From positions 1-22,376 of the forward strand of contig CBDTXZ010000033.1 of NCBI GenBank assembly GCA_965364515.1: DNA of 22,376 bases, read 5' to 3'. The notes beneath the pieces were generated by a model. That model made no database searches and had not been told where the DNA came from. It worked only from the letters and a program-made list of their open reading frames with translations. This DNA is from JAHEDH01 sp965364515 (GTDB lineage Bacteria > Actinomycetota > Acidimicrobiia > Spongiisociales > ZC4RG35). Made by a program: the position numbers and the translations under genes. Shown in pieces: positions 1 through 7,370 of this stretch. Every line of letters begins with the position of its first letter. The stretch's first letter is position 1.

Positions 1-2405
1 GCCGCCCGGGTTCCGGTGGAGACTCCTGTGGCGCCGGCACGATCGATCGCCTCGGTCACGATGCCGCGAGCTTCCTCGACGATTCCCGACATGAGAAGCC
101 AGTTGACGAGTCCAGCAGCGGTGATGGCCTCGTTCTCCGAGTCCCCGACCGTGGCGAACAACCGGTGTGCGTCCTGCCAGGCATTCATCGCCCGGTCTCC
201 GAGCCCGGCCTGTTGAGCGGCCAGAGCGAGGTGACGGGTGACCGCAGCGGCCGTCAGGTCGTCGGGTGCCAGTGGGAGCGCCCGCTCGAGAAACGACACC
301 TCCTGGTCGTGGGAGCCCAGGGCGCCCGCACGTTCCGCGGCGCGCCGCAGCATGTCGAACGCTCGTGCTGCCAGGGCCGCGGACTCGTCGTCGGACCCCA
401 AGCGCATCGCCTCGGTCAGATGGTGGACCACGATCGGGAGCAACTCGACGTCACCGGCCGACTCGAAATGGTCGGCGATGCGCACGTGCAGCTCGCGTCG
501 CTCCGACCGCGAGATCATGCCGAGTGCGACCTCACGGATCACGCTCTGGACGAACTGGTGGAAGCCCCGCTCGACCGAACGGGGATCCTCGTCGACTCGG
601 AGGAGCTGTCTCACGACCAACCGGTCGAGTCTCGGGCCGAGATCCCCGGCGGGGATCCCCGTGACCTCAGCGAGCGTCTTTTGTTCGAAGCTCTGTCCCA
701 GCACGGCAGCGTGTTGGATCAGGCGACGATCGTCGACGCCGAGTGAATCGAGTCGAGCCGCCACCAGGGCATGCAGCGACTCGGGCACGGCCAGGTCGAC
801 GGGCGCATTCACCGCGAAGCCGCCGTCGACGCTTTCGACCGAGCCTGAGTCTGCGAGCATGCGGACCGTCTCGACGACATACAGGGGGATGCCCTCGGAC
901 CGCCCGCGGACGGCGCTCCGTATTTCAGGTGGCAGCCCAGGAGCGAACCCGTCGAGCAGCTCGTCGACCTCGTGATCCTCCAGCGGCTCGAGCGCGAGCC
1001 CGGTGAATCCCGAGAGACCGGCGCCCCAGGTTGGCCGGCGCTCCAGCAACTCGGGCCGGGCGAGCGTCACGATGAAGATCGGGTGCCGACGTGACCACCC
1101 GAGCATCGACTCGACGAACTCGATCATCCCGGTGTCCGCCCAGTGGATGTCCTCGAAGACCATCACCGTCGGAGCATGGCTCGCGATCGCCTCGAAGAAG
1201 CGTCGCCACGCAGACTCCGCCTCACCCGACTGGAGGCTGCCGGGGGTTCGCAGTCCGAGTAGCACCTCCAAGGCGGCCTGGACCCATGGGCGGTCTTCCG
1301 AATCGACGAACTCGTCGACGACCTTCGCCAGTTTGGAGCGTTGGGTGTCGTCGTCGTCAGCATCGGCGATCTGAGCCCGGGTGCGCACCATCTCTCCGAG
1401 TGCCCAGAAGGTGACCCCCTCCCCATACGACGGTGACCTGCCCCGATGCCAGTACGTGGTGTCGACGAGACCGTCGAGGTACTTCTCCAACTCGTCCACC
1501 AGCCGGCTCTTGCCGATTCCGGCGACGCCGATCACCGAGACGAGATGAGCCCGCCCCTCGACGGCGGTGCGCTTGAAGAGGTCTCGCAGTGTCTGCAGCT
1601 CACGGGTTCGTCCGACGAACGGCGGCTCGGGCAGCGTCGACCCTCCGGTGCCGCCCACCTTTCCCGTCACCTGGAGCGGCCGCCAGGCATGCACCGGCAC
1701 CGACTTCCCCTTGAGCATGAGGTCGCCAACGTCCTCGAACGAGATCGCCCGGCTGGCCGCCCGATAGGTGCCGTCGTTGACGAGCACCGTGCCCGGGCGG
1801 GCCGCTCCCTCCAGTCGGGAGGCGGTGTTGACGAGGTCGCCGGCCATGCCCTCACCGGCGGGGGCGTTCAAGAACACGGCCGCCTCGCCGGTGGCCACTC
1901 CGACTCGAACGGCGATGTCGGGGATGCCTGCCTGGACTCCAAGAGCGCCTACCTCCGCCGTCAGATCGAGGGCGGCGCGTACCGCCCGTTCGGCATCGTC
2001 CTCGTGAGCGACGGGGGTGCCCCAGACACCCATGACGGCGTCGCCGATGAACTTGTCGACCGTTCCGCCGTACCGCCCGACGACATCGCGGGCGACCGTG
2101 AAATAGGTGGAGAGGAAGTCTCTGACCTCTTCGGGATCCCGAGACTCCGACATCGTCGAGTAGCCCACCATGTCGGCGAACAGCACGGTCACGAGCCGTC
2201 GCTCCGGGATCGGCTCGGCCGTGGCCGGCGGCTGGGGCTCGGACGACGGGCTGTCGAGTGCCGTACCGCATTCCCCGCAGAATCGTGCGCCGGCGACCAT
2301 CGGACTGTCGCAGGAGGGGCAGCGGACCTCGAGGCGGTGTCCGCACTCCATGCAGAACTTCTGTCCAGCTGTGACCGGTGTGGCGCAGGCGGGACAGTTC
2401 GACAT
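1..2405 (-). CDS. Zinc-ribbon / class III nucleotide cyclase / AAA ATPase / TPR signalling protein (3' end outside window)
   Basis: The frame stays open for about 801 codons from an ATG at 2405 to the left edge, so the C-terminus is missing. Two four-cysteine zinc ribbons come first (C4/C7/C18/C21 and C29/C32/C43/C46). A class III cyclase domain follows (about 70-235) with metal aspartates D78 (FADMVGYS) and D122 (KFIGDAVM), the purine-binding lysine K118, and the N193/R197 pair (GDLVNTASR). All the main catalytic residues are therefore present, making this the most orthodox cyclase here. An AAA/STAND ATPase follows, with Walker A GVAGIGKS (K299) and Walker B VMVFEDIHWAD, then a helical TPR-like tail. 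Proteins of this build are cytosolic and thought to couple nucleotide hydrolysis to signalling; the ligand is unknown. No Shine-Dalgarno sequence precedes the ATG, but TACGAT ends 6 bases upstream, suggesting a leaderless transcript. It is divergent from the hydrolase-cyclase gene, 71 bases away. Confidence 0.9.
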   Translation of the reverse strand, partial: MSNCPACATPVTAGQKFCMECGHRLEVRCPSCDSPMVAGARFCGECGTALDSPSSEPQPPATAEPIPERRLVTVLFADMVGYSTMSESRDPEEVRDFLSTYFTVARDVVGRYGGTVDKFIGDAVMGVWGTPVAHEDDAERAVRAALDLTAEVGALGVQAGIPDIAVRVGVATGEAAVFLNAPAGEGMAGDLVNTASRLEGAARPGTVLVNDGTYRAASRAISFEDVGDLMLKGKSVPVHAWRPLQVTGKVGGTGGSTLPEPPFVGRTRELQTLRDLFKRTAVEGRAHLVSVIGVAGIGKSRLVDELEKYLDGLVDTTYWHRGRSPSYGEGVTFWALGEMVRTRAQIADADDDDTQRSKLAKVVDEFVDSEDRPWVQAALEVLLGLRTPGSLQSGEAESAWRRFFEAIASHAPTVMVFEDIHWADTGMIEFVESMLGWSRRHPIFIVTLARPELLERRPTWGAGLSGFTGLALEPLEDHEVDELLDGFAPGLPPEIRSAVRGRSEGIPLYVVETVRMLADSGSVESVDGGFAVNAPVDLAVPESLHALVAARLDSLGVDDRRLIQHAAVLGQSFEQKTLAEVTGIPAGDLGPRLDRLVVRQLLRVDEDPRSVERGFHQFVQSVIREVALGMISRSERRELHVRIADHFESAGDVELLPIVVHHLTEAMRLGSDDESAALAARAFDMLRRAAERAGALGSHDQEVSFLERALPLAPDDLTAAAVTRHLALAAQQAGLGDRAMNAWQDAHRLFATVGDSENEAITAAGLVNWLLMSGIVEEARGIVTEAIDRAGATGVSTGTRA

Positions 2406-2411
2406 CAAGCG

Positions 2412-2417
2412 ATCGTA
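2412..2417 (-). promoter_or_regulatory. Candidate -10 element (TACGAT) of a leaderless promoter
   Basis: Read on the minus strand, TACGAT fits the actinobacterial TANNNT -10 pattern. It ends 6 bases before the ATG at 2405, so transcription would begin at or next to the start codon. No convincing -35 box and no Shine-Dalgarno sequence are visible. The hexamer alone is weak evidence. Confidence 0.4.
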
Positions 2418-2462
2418 CCCGGCGAGTCGCTTGCGGCGTCGGGCTGTGACTCCGTGGTGACG

Positions 2463-2468
2463 TAGGCT
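2463..2468 (+). promoter_or_regulatory. Candidate -10 element (TAGGCT) of a leaderless promoter
   Basis: TAGGCT matches TANNNT and lies 8 bases before the ATG at 2477. No Shine-Dalgarno sequence precedes that ATG, so a leaderless or near-leaderless mRNA is likely. It shares the 71-base divergent spacer with the TACGAT element facing the other way. No good -35 box is seen. Confidence 0.35.
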
Positions 2469-2476
2469 CGGCTGGT

Positions 2477-3811
2477 ATGCCGACGACGAGGTATGTGACC
2501 AACGACGGGCTCTCCATCGCCTACCAGGTGTTCGGCGACGGGCCCCGCGACCTGGTCTACGTTCCGGGGTGGATCTCAAACATCGAGCTCATGTGGGACG
2601 ACCCCGTCCTGGCATCGATCCTTCGCCGTCTCGGGACGTTCTCCCGCCTGATCACCTTCGACAAACGCGGCACAGGGATGTCTGATCGCCTGCCCCTCGA
2701 TGAGCTTCCGTCCCTCGAACAGCGCATGGACGACGTCCGCGCGGTGATGGATGCCGTCGGGTGCGAACGGGCGACGATCTTCGGCCATTCCGAAGGCGGC
2801 AACATGGCGACCCTGTTCGCCGCCACGTACCCCGAACGGACCGAAGGGCTCATCCTCGCCTCGACATACGGAAAACGGATCCCCTCACCCGACTATCCGT
2901 GGGCTCCGAGTCCCGAGCAGCGCGAGGTCGAGATCATCGAGACCGAGCGGACCTTCGGCGATCCCGACCACATCCCCCACTACATGCTCGGTGACCGAGG
3001 CGACGACGTCGGCTTCCGCGACTGGGTCGCCCGATACTTCCGCATGTCGGCCTCGCCGGGTGTGGCCGCCCAACTCCTTCGCATGAACACGCTCATGGAC
3101 ACGCGTGCGGCGCTTCCACTCGTGCAAGCGCCGACCCTGCTTCTCTACCGGGTCGACGATGCCGACGTCAAGATCGAGGAGGGTCGCTGGATCGCGTCGC
3201 AGATCCCGCGAGCAACCCTGATCGAGCTGCCCGGCGACGCCCATCTGTTCTGGGCCGTGGACCCGAAGGACTTCGTCGACGAGATCGAGGAGTTCATGAC
3301 CGGACATCGGGAGTCGGCCCAGCCGGAACGGATTCTCTCGACGGTGTTGTTCACCGACATCGTCGATTCGACCAACCGTGCATCCGAGCTGGGCGATCAG
3401 GCGTGGAGATCCGTGCTCGAACAACACAACCGCGTGACACGTCAAGAGCTCCAGCGGTGGAGGGGCGTCGAACGGGCACACACGGGCGACGGCATCTTGG
3501 CGACCTTCGATGGCCCGGCCCGGGCAGTCAGGGCGGCGCAGGCCATCGGCCAGGAGGTCCGGCGCCTCGGGATCGAAGTTCGGGCGGGTGTCCATACCGG
3601 CGAAGTCGAAGTCGTCGGCGACAACATCGCCGGCATGGCAGTCCACCTCGGTGCCCGGGTGGCGTCGCTGGCCGGCGCCGGCGAAGTGCTCGTCTCGAGA
3701 ACCGTCAAGGACCTCGTCGTCGGGTCACGGTTCGAGTTCGAGTCTCGAGGGGTCCACGAGCTCAAGGGCGTCCCTGGCGAATGGGAGGTGTTCGCCGTCG
3801 TCGCTCAGTGA
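2477..3811 (+). CDS. Alpha/beta hydrolase fused to a class III adenylate/guanylate cyclase-like domain
   Basis: This 444-residue fusion starts with an alpha/beta hydrolase (about 1-275). Its nucleophile elbow is GHSEGG (S105), with candidate acid D227/D228 and H256 (PGDAHLFW) completing a triad. A class III cyclase-like domain follows (about 284-444), beginning STVLFTDIVDST. Both metal aspartates are present (D294 and D338 in TGDGILATF). However, the purine-binding lysine position is A334 and the catalytic asparagine position is H390, while R394 is kept. This domain order is a known actinobacterial type. The cyclase half may be a weak enzyme, use another nucleotide, or act as a regulator; the hydrolase half looks catalytically intact. 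The gene is convergent with the 874-residue cyclase gene, 70 bases apart, and no clear terminator hairpin lies between them. Confidence 0.9.
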   Translation: MPTTRYVTNDGLSIAYQVFGDGPRDLVYVPGWISNIELMWDDPVLASILRRLGTFSRLITFDKRGTGMSDRLPLDELPSLEQRMDDVRAVMDAVGCERATIFGHSEGGNMATLFAATYPERTEGLILASTYGKRIPSPDYPWAPSPEQREVEIIETERTFGDPDHIPHYMLGDRGDDVGFRDWVARYFRMSASPGVAAQLLRMNTLMDTRAALPLVQAPTLLLYRVDDADVKIEEGRWIASQIPRATLIELPGDAHLFWAVDPKDFVDEIEEFMTGHRESAQPERILSTVLFTDIVDSTNRASELGDQAWRSVLEQHNRVTRQELQRWRGVERAHTGDGILATFDGPARAVRAAQAIGQEVRRLGIEVRAGVHTGEVEVVGDNIAGMAVHLGARVASLAGAGEVLVSRTVKDLVVGSRFEFESRGVHELKGVPGEWEVFAVVAQ

Positions 3812-3881
3812 CGATCGACGGCCCGGGTCGAGTTGCCCGACTTGGCATGGAGCTCCCCAGGGGGCGCTTGCCGACCGTCGG

Positions 3882-6506
3882 TCACTCAGCATCCGGACCT
3901 GCTTCGCTCGACACGAGGTCGACGGCTCGAGCCAACGCGACGAGTGCGTCCACATCGAGCGCCTCGGCTTGCTCCGACATCTGCGCAGTCCGTTCGGCAC
4001 CGAGCAGTCGGGTTGCTTCCTCCCAGGTCGACGTGAGACCGACCGTCTCCGGGGTGTGGCCACCTCCCGTCGTCGCTCGCAGCGCGCGGGCCCCGCCGGC
4101 GATTCGAACGGCCGTCTCGGGGTTGGTCGCGACGATCACCCTGGCGAAGAACTCGAGTGCCATCAGAGTGCCGGTCACGTCACCGAACGCCACCATCGCT
4201 TCGATGCAGCCTCGCACCCGATTCGGGATACCGCTCCGTCCCAGCTGATAGTCGACGATGGCCCTGGCGACGCAGGTCTGGAGCTCTTCGGCGATGTCGC
4301 CCGCCTCGTGGAACATCTTCGCCGCCCGCTCCCACTGCTCGGCGGCGACCTCGAGATGGCCTGCCATCCACGTTGCAAACGCCACCGCCGGCACCACCCG
4401 CCGCACGCCGTCGTCCTGTCCACATGCTGCGTAGGCAGCTTCCGCCCGGCCGGCGTAGTCGAGGGCGACGTCGATGTCGCCGATCAAGCTCGCCGCCGTG
4501 CTCATTCCGTAGAAGCAGAACGCCACCCGTTCGGTCTCCCCGAGCTTCTCGAAGAGCTCGACCGCTTCGCGGTAGAGGTCGAAGGAGCGCTCGAACTCTC
4601 CGATCCAATAGACGATGCTGGCGAGACCGCTGAGTGCAATCGCTCTCGGCCGGTGCGATCCCCCTGGGAACGCCAACAGCGCCTCCAGATTGCGACGAGC
4701 CTCCGGCAGGTGGCCCCGTCTGTGATGGAACCTCCAGATCGATCCGGCGAGTTCGAGCCCGAGATCGAGATCACCACCCGTTCGTGCCCAATCGATGACC
4801 GACCGGATGTTGTCGTGTTCGGTCGTCAGTCGATCCAGCCACTCCGACTGCCCCTCCGATTCGAGACGAGGTGCGGCCTCCCTGCCCAACTCGACCAACG
4901 AACGCGCAAGGCGCCGAGTGGCGTCGTCTGTGAGCCCGCTCGCAGTCGCCTGCCGGTGTGCGAACTCACGGATCGAACGCAGCATCGAGAAGCGAACGGA
5001 CCCGCCGTTCAACGAACGGCGCAGCAGACTCTTGTGGAGCAGTGACTCGACCAGGTCGATGGCCTCGGACGACAGGTCGGGGTCGAGGATCGCTTCGGCC
5101 ATCTCGACCGTGAATCCTCCGATCGCCACCGACAGCTCCGCAAAGGCATGCCGTTCGGCTTCGTCGAGCAGATCGTGGCTCCAGCTGATCGCCGCCTGCA
5201 GCGTCCGGTGCCGATCGGGAGCTTCACGAGAGCCGCCTCGCACCGTCCCAAACCGTTCGCCGATCCGCGCAAGCAGTCCCTCGAACCCGAACACTCCGAT
5301 CCGCGCCGCAGCCAACTCCAACGCCAACGGAAGCCCGTCGAGCTCGGTGACGATTCGTGCGACCGCGTCGACGTCTTTCAGCGAGAGCTCGGTCGCCATG
5401 CCGGTCGCACGAACACGTTCCAGAAAGAGGGCTGCGGCGTCGGACTTCAGGAGCTCGTCCAGGTCGATGTCTCCGGTTGCCGGCAGATCGAGCGGCTGGA
5501 CCGGAAACACCGTCTCGCCGGCCACTCGGAGCACCTGCTGGCTGGTGACGAGAACGGTCAGGCGAGGTGCACCGGATCTCATCCGAGCGACGATCTCGGC
5601 CGCGTCGATGATCTGTTCGAAGTTGTCGAGGACCACCAGGAGCTCCAGGCCTGACAGATGGGCTGTCAACGCCTCGACCGGATCATCCCCGGCCTCGAGG
5701 CCGATCCCGATGTGCTCGGCGATCGACCCCGCCACCAGATCCGGGTCGGTCAGGGTCTCGAGCGGTACGAAGAAGACGCCGTCAGGAAATCGGTGGAGCG
5801 CTCGATCCGCCACGTCGAGCGCCAATCGGGTCTTGCCGACCCCGCCCGGGCCGGTGAGCGTCACGAGTCCGGATGACTCGAGCAGGCCCAGCAGCCGGCC
5901 GATCTCGCCCGATCGGCCGACGAATCCGGACGTCGGGCTCGGGAGGTTGTTGGGCGGCGTGCCGATCGACCTGATCCGTGGGAAGTCCGTTGGGAGCCCG
6001 TCGGCGATGACCTGATGGACCTCCATCGGCTCGTCGAGGTCCTTGAACCAATGGCTGCCGAGCGACCGAACCGACGGCCCATCGGTGAGTGCCGCGGCCT
6101 CCCGGGTCGCTTCGGACACGAGGATCTGATCGCCGTGTCCGGCCGCCGACAACCGTGCAGCCCGATGCACGTCGATCCCCACGTAGTCGGCGCCTCCGAG
6201 CACACCCTCCCCGGTGTGTAGGCCCATCCGGACCCTCGGTCTCACTCCGCCGGGCCATCGGTGGAGGGTCAACGCTCGCTGCCCGGCGACTGCGGCATCC
6301 ACCGCGTCCCGAGCCGAAGCGAACGCCACGAAGAACGCGTCACCCTCCATGCGCACCTCGACGCCGGCCTCGAACGCCGACCGGAGCAGCCGGTTGTGGT
6401 CCTCGAGGACTTCACGAAACCGGTCGCCGAGCCCCTGGACCATGCTGGTAGAGCCCTCGATGTCGGTGAAGAGGAACGTGACGGTGCCCGATGGGAGTCG
6501 ATCCAC
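3882..6506 (-). CDS. Class III cyclase-like / NB-ARC ATPase / TPR protein (874 aa)
   Basis: The GTG start at 6506 leads directly into the cyclase domain (VTFLFTDIEGST), so the domain is complete at its N-terminus. Metal aspartates are D15 and D56 (RMEGDAFFV). The purine-lysine position is R52, D107 occupies the second purine-contact position, and H114 replaces the usual asparagine before R118. An NB-ARC/STAND ATPase spans about 195-420: Walker A GPGGVGKT (K225), Walker B LLVVLDNFE (D294), and GLPLA at 391-395. The sensor-like TSR seen in many relatives is TSQ here (321-323). Helical TPR-like repeats fill about 590-830. No HTH output domain is visible, unlike LuxR/AfsR-type relatives. It is the last gene of a three-gene minus-strand operon, 3 bases after the phosphoesterase. 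It probably acts as a nucleotide-regulated scaffold or sensor; true cyclase activity is uncertain. Confidence 0.88.
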   Translation of the reverse strand: MDRLPSGTVTFLFTDIEGSTSMVQGLGDRFREVLEDHNRLLRSAFEAGVEVRMEGDAFFVAFASARDAVDAAVAGQRALTLHRWPGGVRPRVRMGLHTGEGVLGGADYVGIDVHRAARLSAAGHGDQILVSEATREAAALTDGPSVRSLGSHWFKDLDEPMEVHQVIADGLPTDFPRIRSIGTPPNNLPSPTSGFVGRSGEIGRLLGLLESSGLVTLTGPGGVGKTRLALDVADRALHRFPDGVFFVPLETLTDPDLVAGSIAEHIGIGLEAGDDPVEALTAHLSGLELLVVLDNFEQIIDAAEIVARMRSGAPRLTVLVTSQQVLRVAGETVFPVQPLDLPATGDIDLDELLKSDAAALFLERVRATGMATELSLKDVDAVARIVTELDGLPLALELAAARIGVFGFEGLLARIGERFGTVRGGSREAPDRHRTLQAAISWSHDLLDEAERHAFAELSVAIGGFTVEMAEAILDPDLSSEAIDLVESLLHKSLLRRSLNGGSVRFSMLRSIREFAHRQATASGLTDDATRRLARSLVELGREAAPRLESEGQSEWLDRLTTEHDNIRSVIDWARTGGDLDLGLELAGSIWRFHHRRGHLPEARRNLEALLAFPGGSHRPRAIALSGLASIVYWIGEFERSFDLYREAVELFEKLGETERVAFCFYGMSTAASLIGDIDVALDYAGRAEAAYAACGQDDGVRRVVPAVAFATWMAGHLEVAAEQWERAAKMFHEAGDIAEELQTCVARAIVDYQLGRSGIPNRVRGCIEAMVAFGDVTGTLMALEFFARVIVATNPETAVRIAGGARALRATTGGGHTPETVGLTSTWEEATRLLGAERTAQMSEQAEALDVDALVALARAVDLVSSEAGPDAE

Positions 6507-6509
6507 GAT

Positions 6510-7364
6510 TCAGGTTCCGGGAAGCGCCCGGTACTCGTGGGTCACGGAGTCGCCCGTGACCTCGACGACGCGATACCCGGACGGGTCGTCCCCGAGCGGG
6601 TAGCCGACGGGCCCGGAGGTGACCTGAGTGAAATTGCCGGCGCGCGCAATCGCATTGCGATGCCAGTGGCCGGCGAAGCCGATCTCGACGCCGGCGCCGT
6701 GCAACAGGCTGAGGATCACCTCTCGACGCTCCAACGGGAGGTTCCAGTAGGTGTCCGGCTCATCGGGGCTCGCGACGAAGAGGGGATGATGACCGACGAG
6801 GATCACATGATCGAGATCCGATCTGGTCGCATGGGCCAACTCGTCGGTGAGGAACGCCAGTTGAGTCGCCCACGCCTCCGGCACGTGCTCGGGATGGTCG
6901 ATGACCGGGGTGTTGAGTGCGACGAACAGGGTGTCACCCATTCGAAAGGCGTAGTGATCGGGGCCGAACACCTCGCGGTACGCCTGGATCGATTCCGGCG
7001 TCGGTGCGATGTAGTCGTCGGCGATGTCGTGGTTGCCGGGGACCCAACGGACCTCGATGGCGTCGTCGATCGCAGCGGTGATCGCCAGGAACTCGTCGAT
7101 CTGGTCCTCGGCGTTCGGGTCGTCGATCAGGTCTCCGCCGATCATCACCAGTTCAGGGCGATTGGCATTGATGACTTCCACCGCATCGCGATAACGGTTG
7201 GCGTCCCACTCGAACCCCGTCACGGCCGGCACCGGTTCGACCTTCATCCCCATCCGGGCATACCGCTCGACGTCCTCCGCATCGAACCCCGAGAACGTGG
7301 CGTAGCAGCCGAGTTGGGTGTCGGCGAGGAAGATGAAACGGAAGTCCTTGCTGTGCGCCGTCAC
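6510..7364 (-). CDS. CPPED1-like calcineurin-family metallophosphoesterase
   Basis: This 284-residue cytosolic protein begins at GTG 7364 and has the ordered metal-binding motifs of the calcineurin superfamily: ADTQ (D15, Q17), GGDLID (D78), GNHD (110-113), GHHP (H192/H193) and GHWH (H233/H235). The usual first motif DxH is DxQ here, as in the CPPED1/CSTP1 branch, a group associated with protein phosphatase activity. The superfamily also contains class III cyclic-nucleotide phosphodiesterases, so hydrolysis of cAMP/cGMP cannot be excluded. The gene sits between two cyclase-domain genes, 6 bases after one stop and 3 bases before the next start, so the three are almost certainly co-transcribed. 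That position makes a role in removing the cyclase product, or in dephosphorylating a partner, attractive. The superfamily call is firm; the substrate is inference. Confidence 0.88.
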   Translation of the reverse strand: MTAHSKDFRFIFLADTQLGCYATFSGFDAEDVERYARMGMKVEPVPAVTGFEWDANRYRDAVEVINANRPELVMIGGDLIDDPNAEDQIDEFLAITAAIDDAIEVRWVPGNHDIADDYIAPTPESIQAYREVFGPDHYAFRMGDTLFVALNTPVIDHPEHVPEAWATQLAFLTDELAHATRSDLDHVILVGHHPLFVASPDEPDTYWNLPLERREVILSLLHGAGVEIGFAGHWHRNAIARAGNFTQVTSGPVGYPLGDDPSGYRVVEVTGDSVTHEYRALPGT

Positions 7365-7370
7365 GGCGGC

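Noticed and set aside
1446..2465. A 339-codon plus-strand open frame opposite the left-edge cyclase gene
   Set aside because: The minus-strand frame has zinc ribbons, cyclase and Walker motifs in order; the plus frame has none.
3812..3881. Possible terminator between convergent genes (short CCCC-AG-GGGG and CGGG/CCCG pairs)
   Set aside because: The stems are only 4 bases, with no T-run; nothing stands out from GC-rich background.
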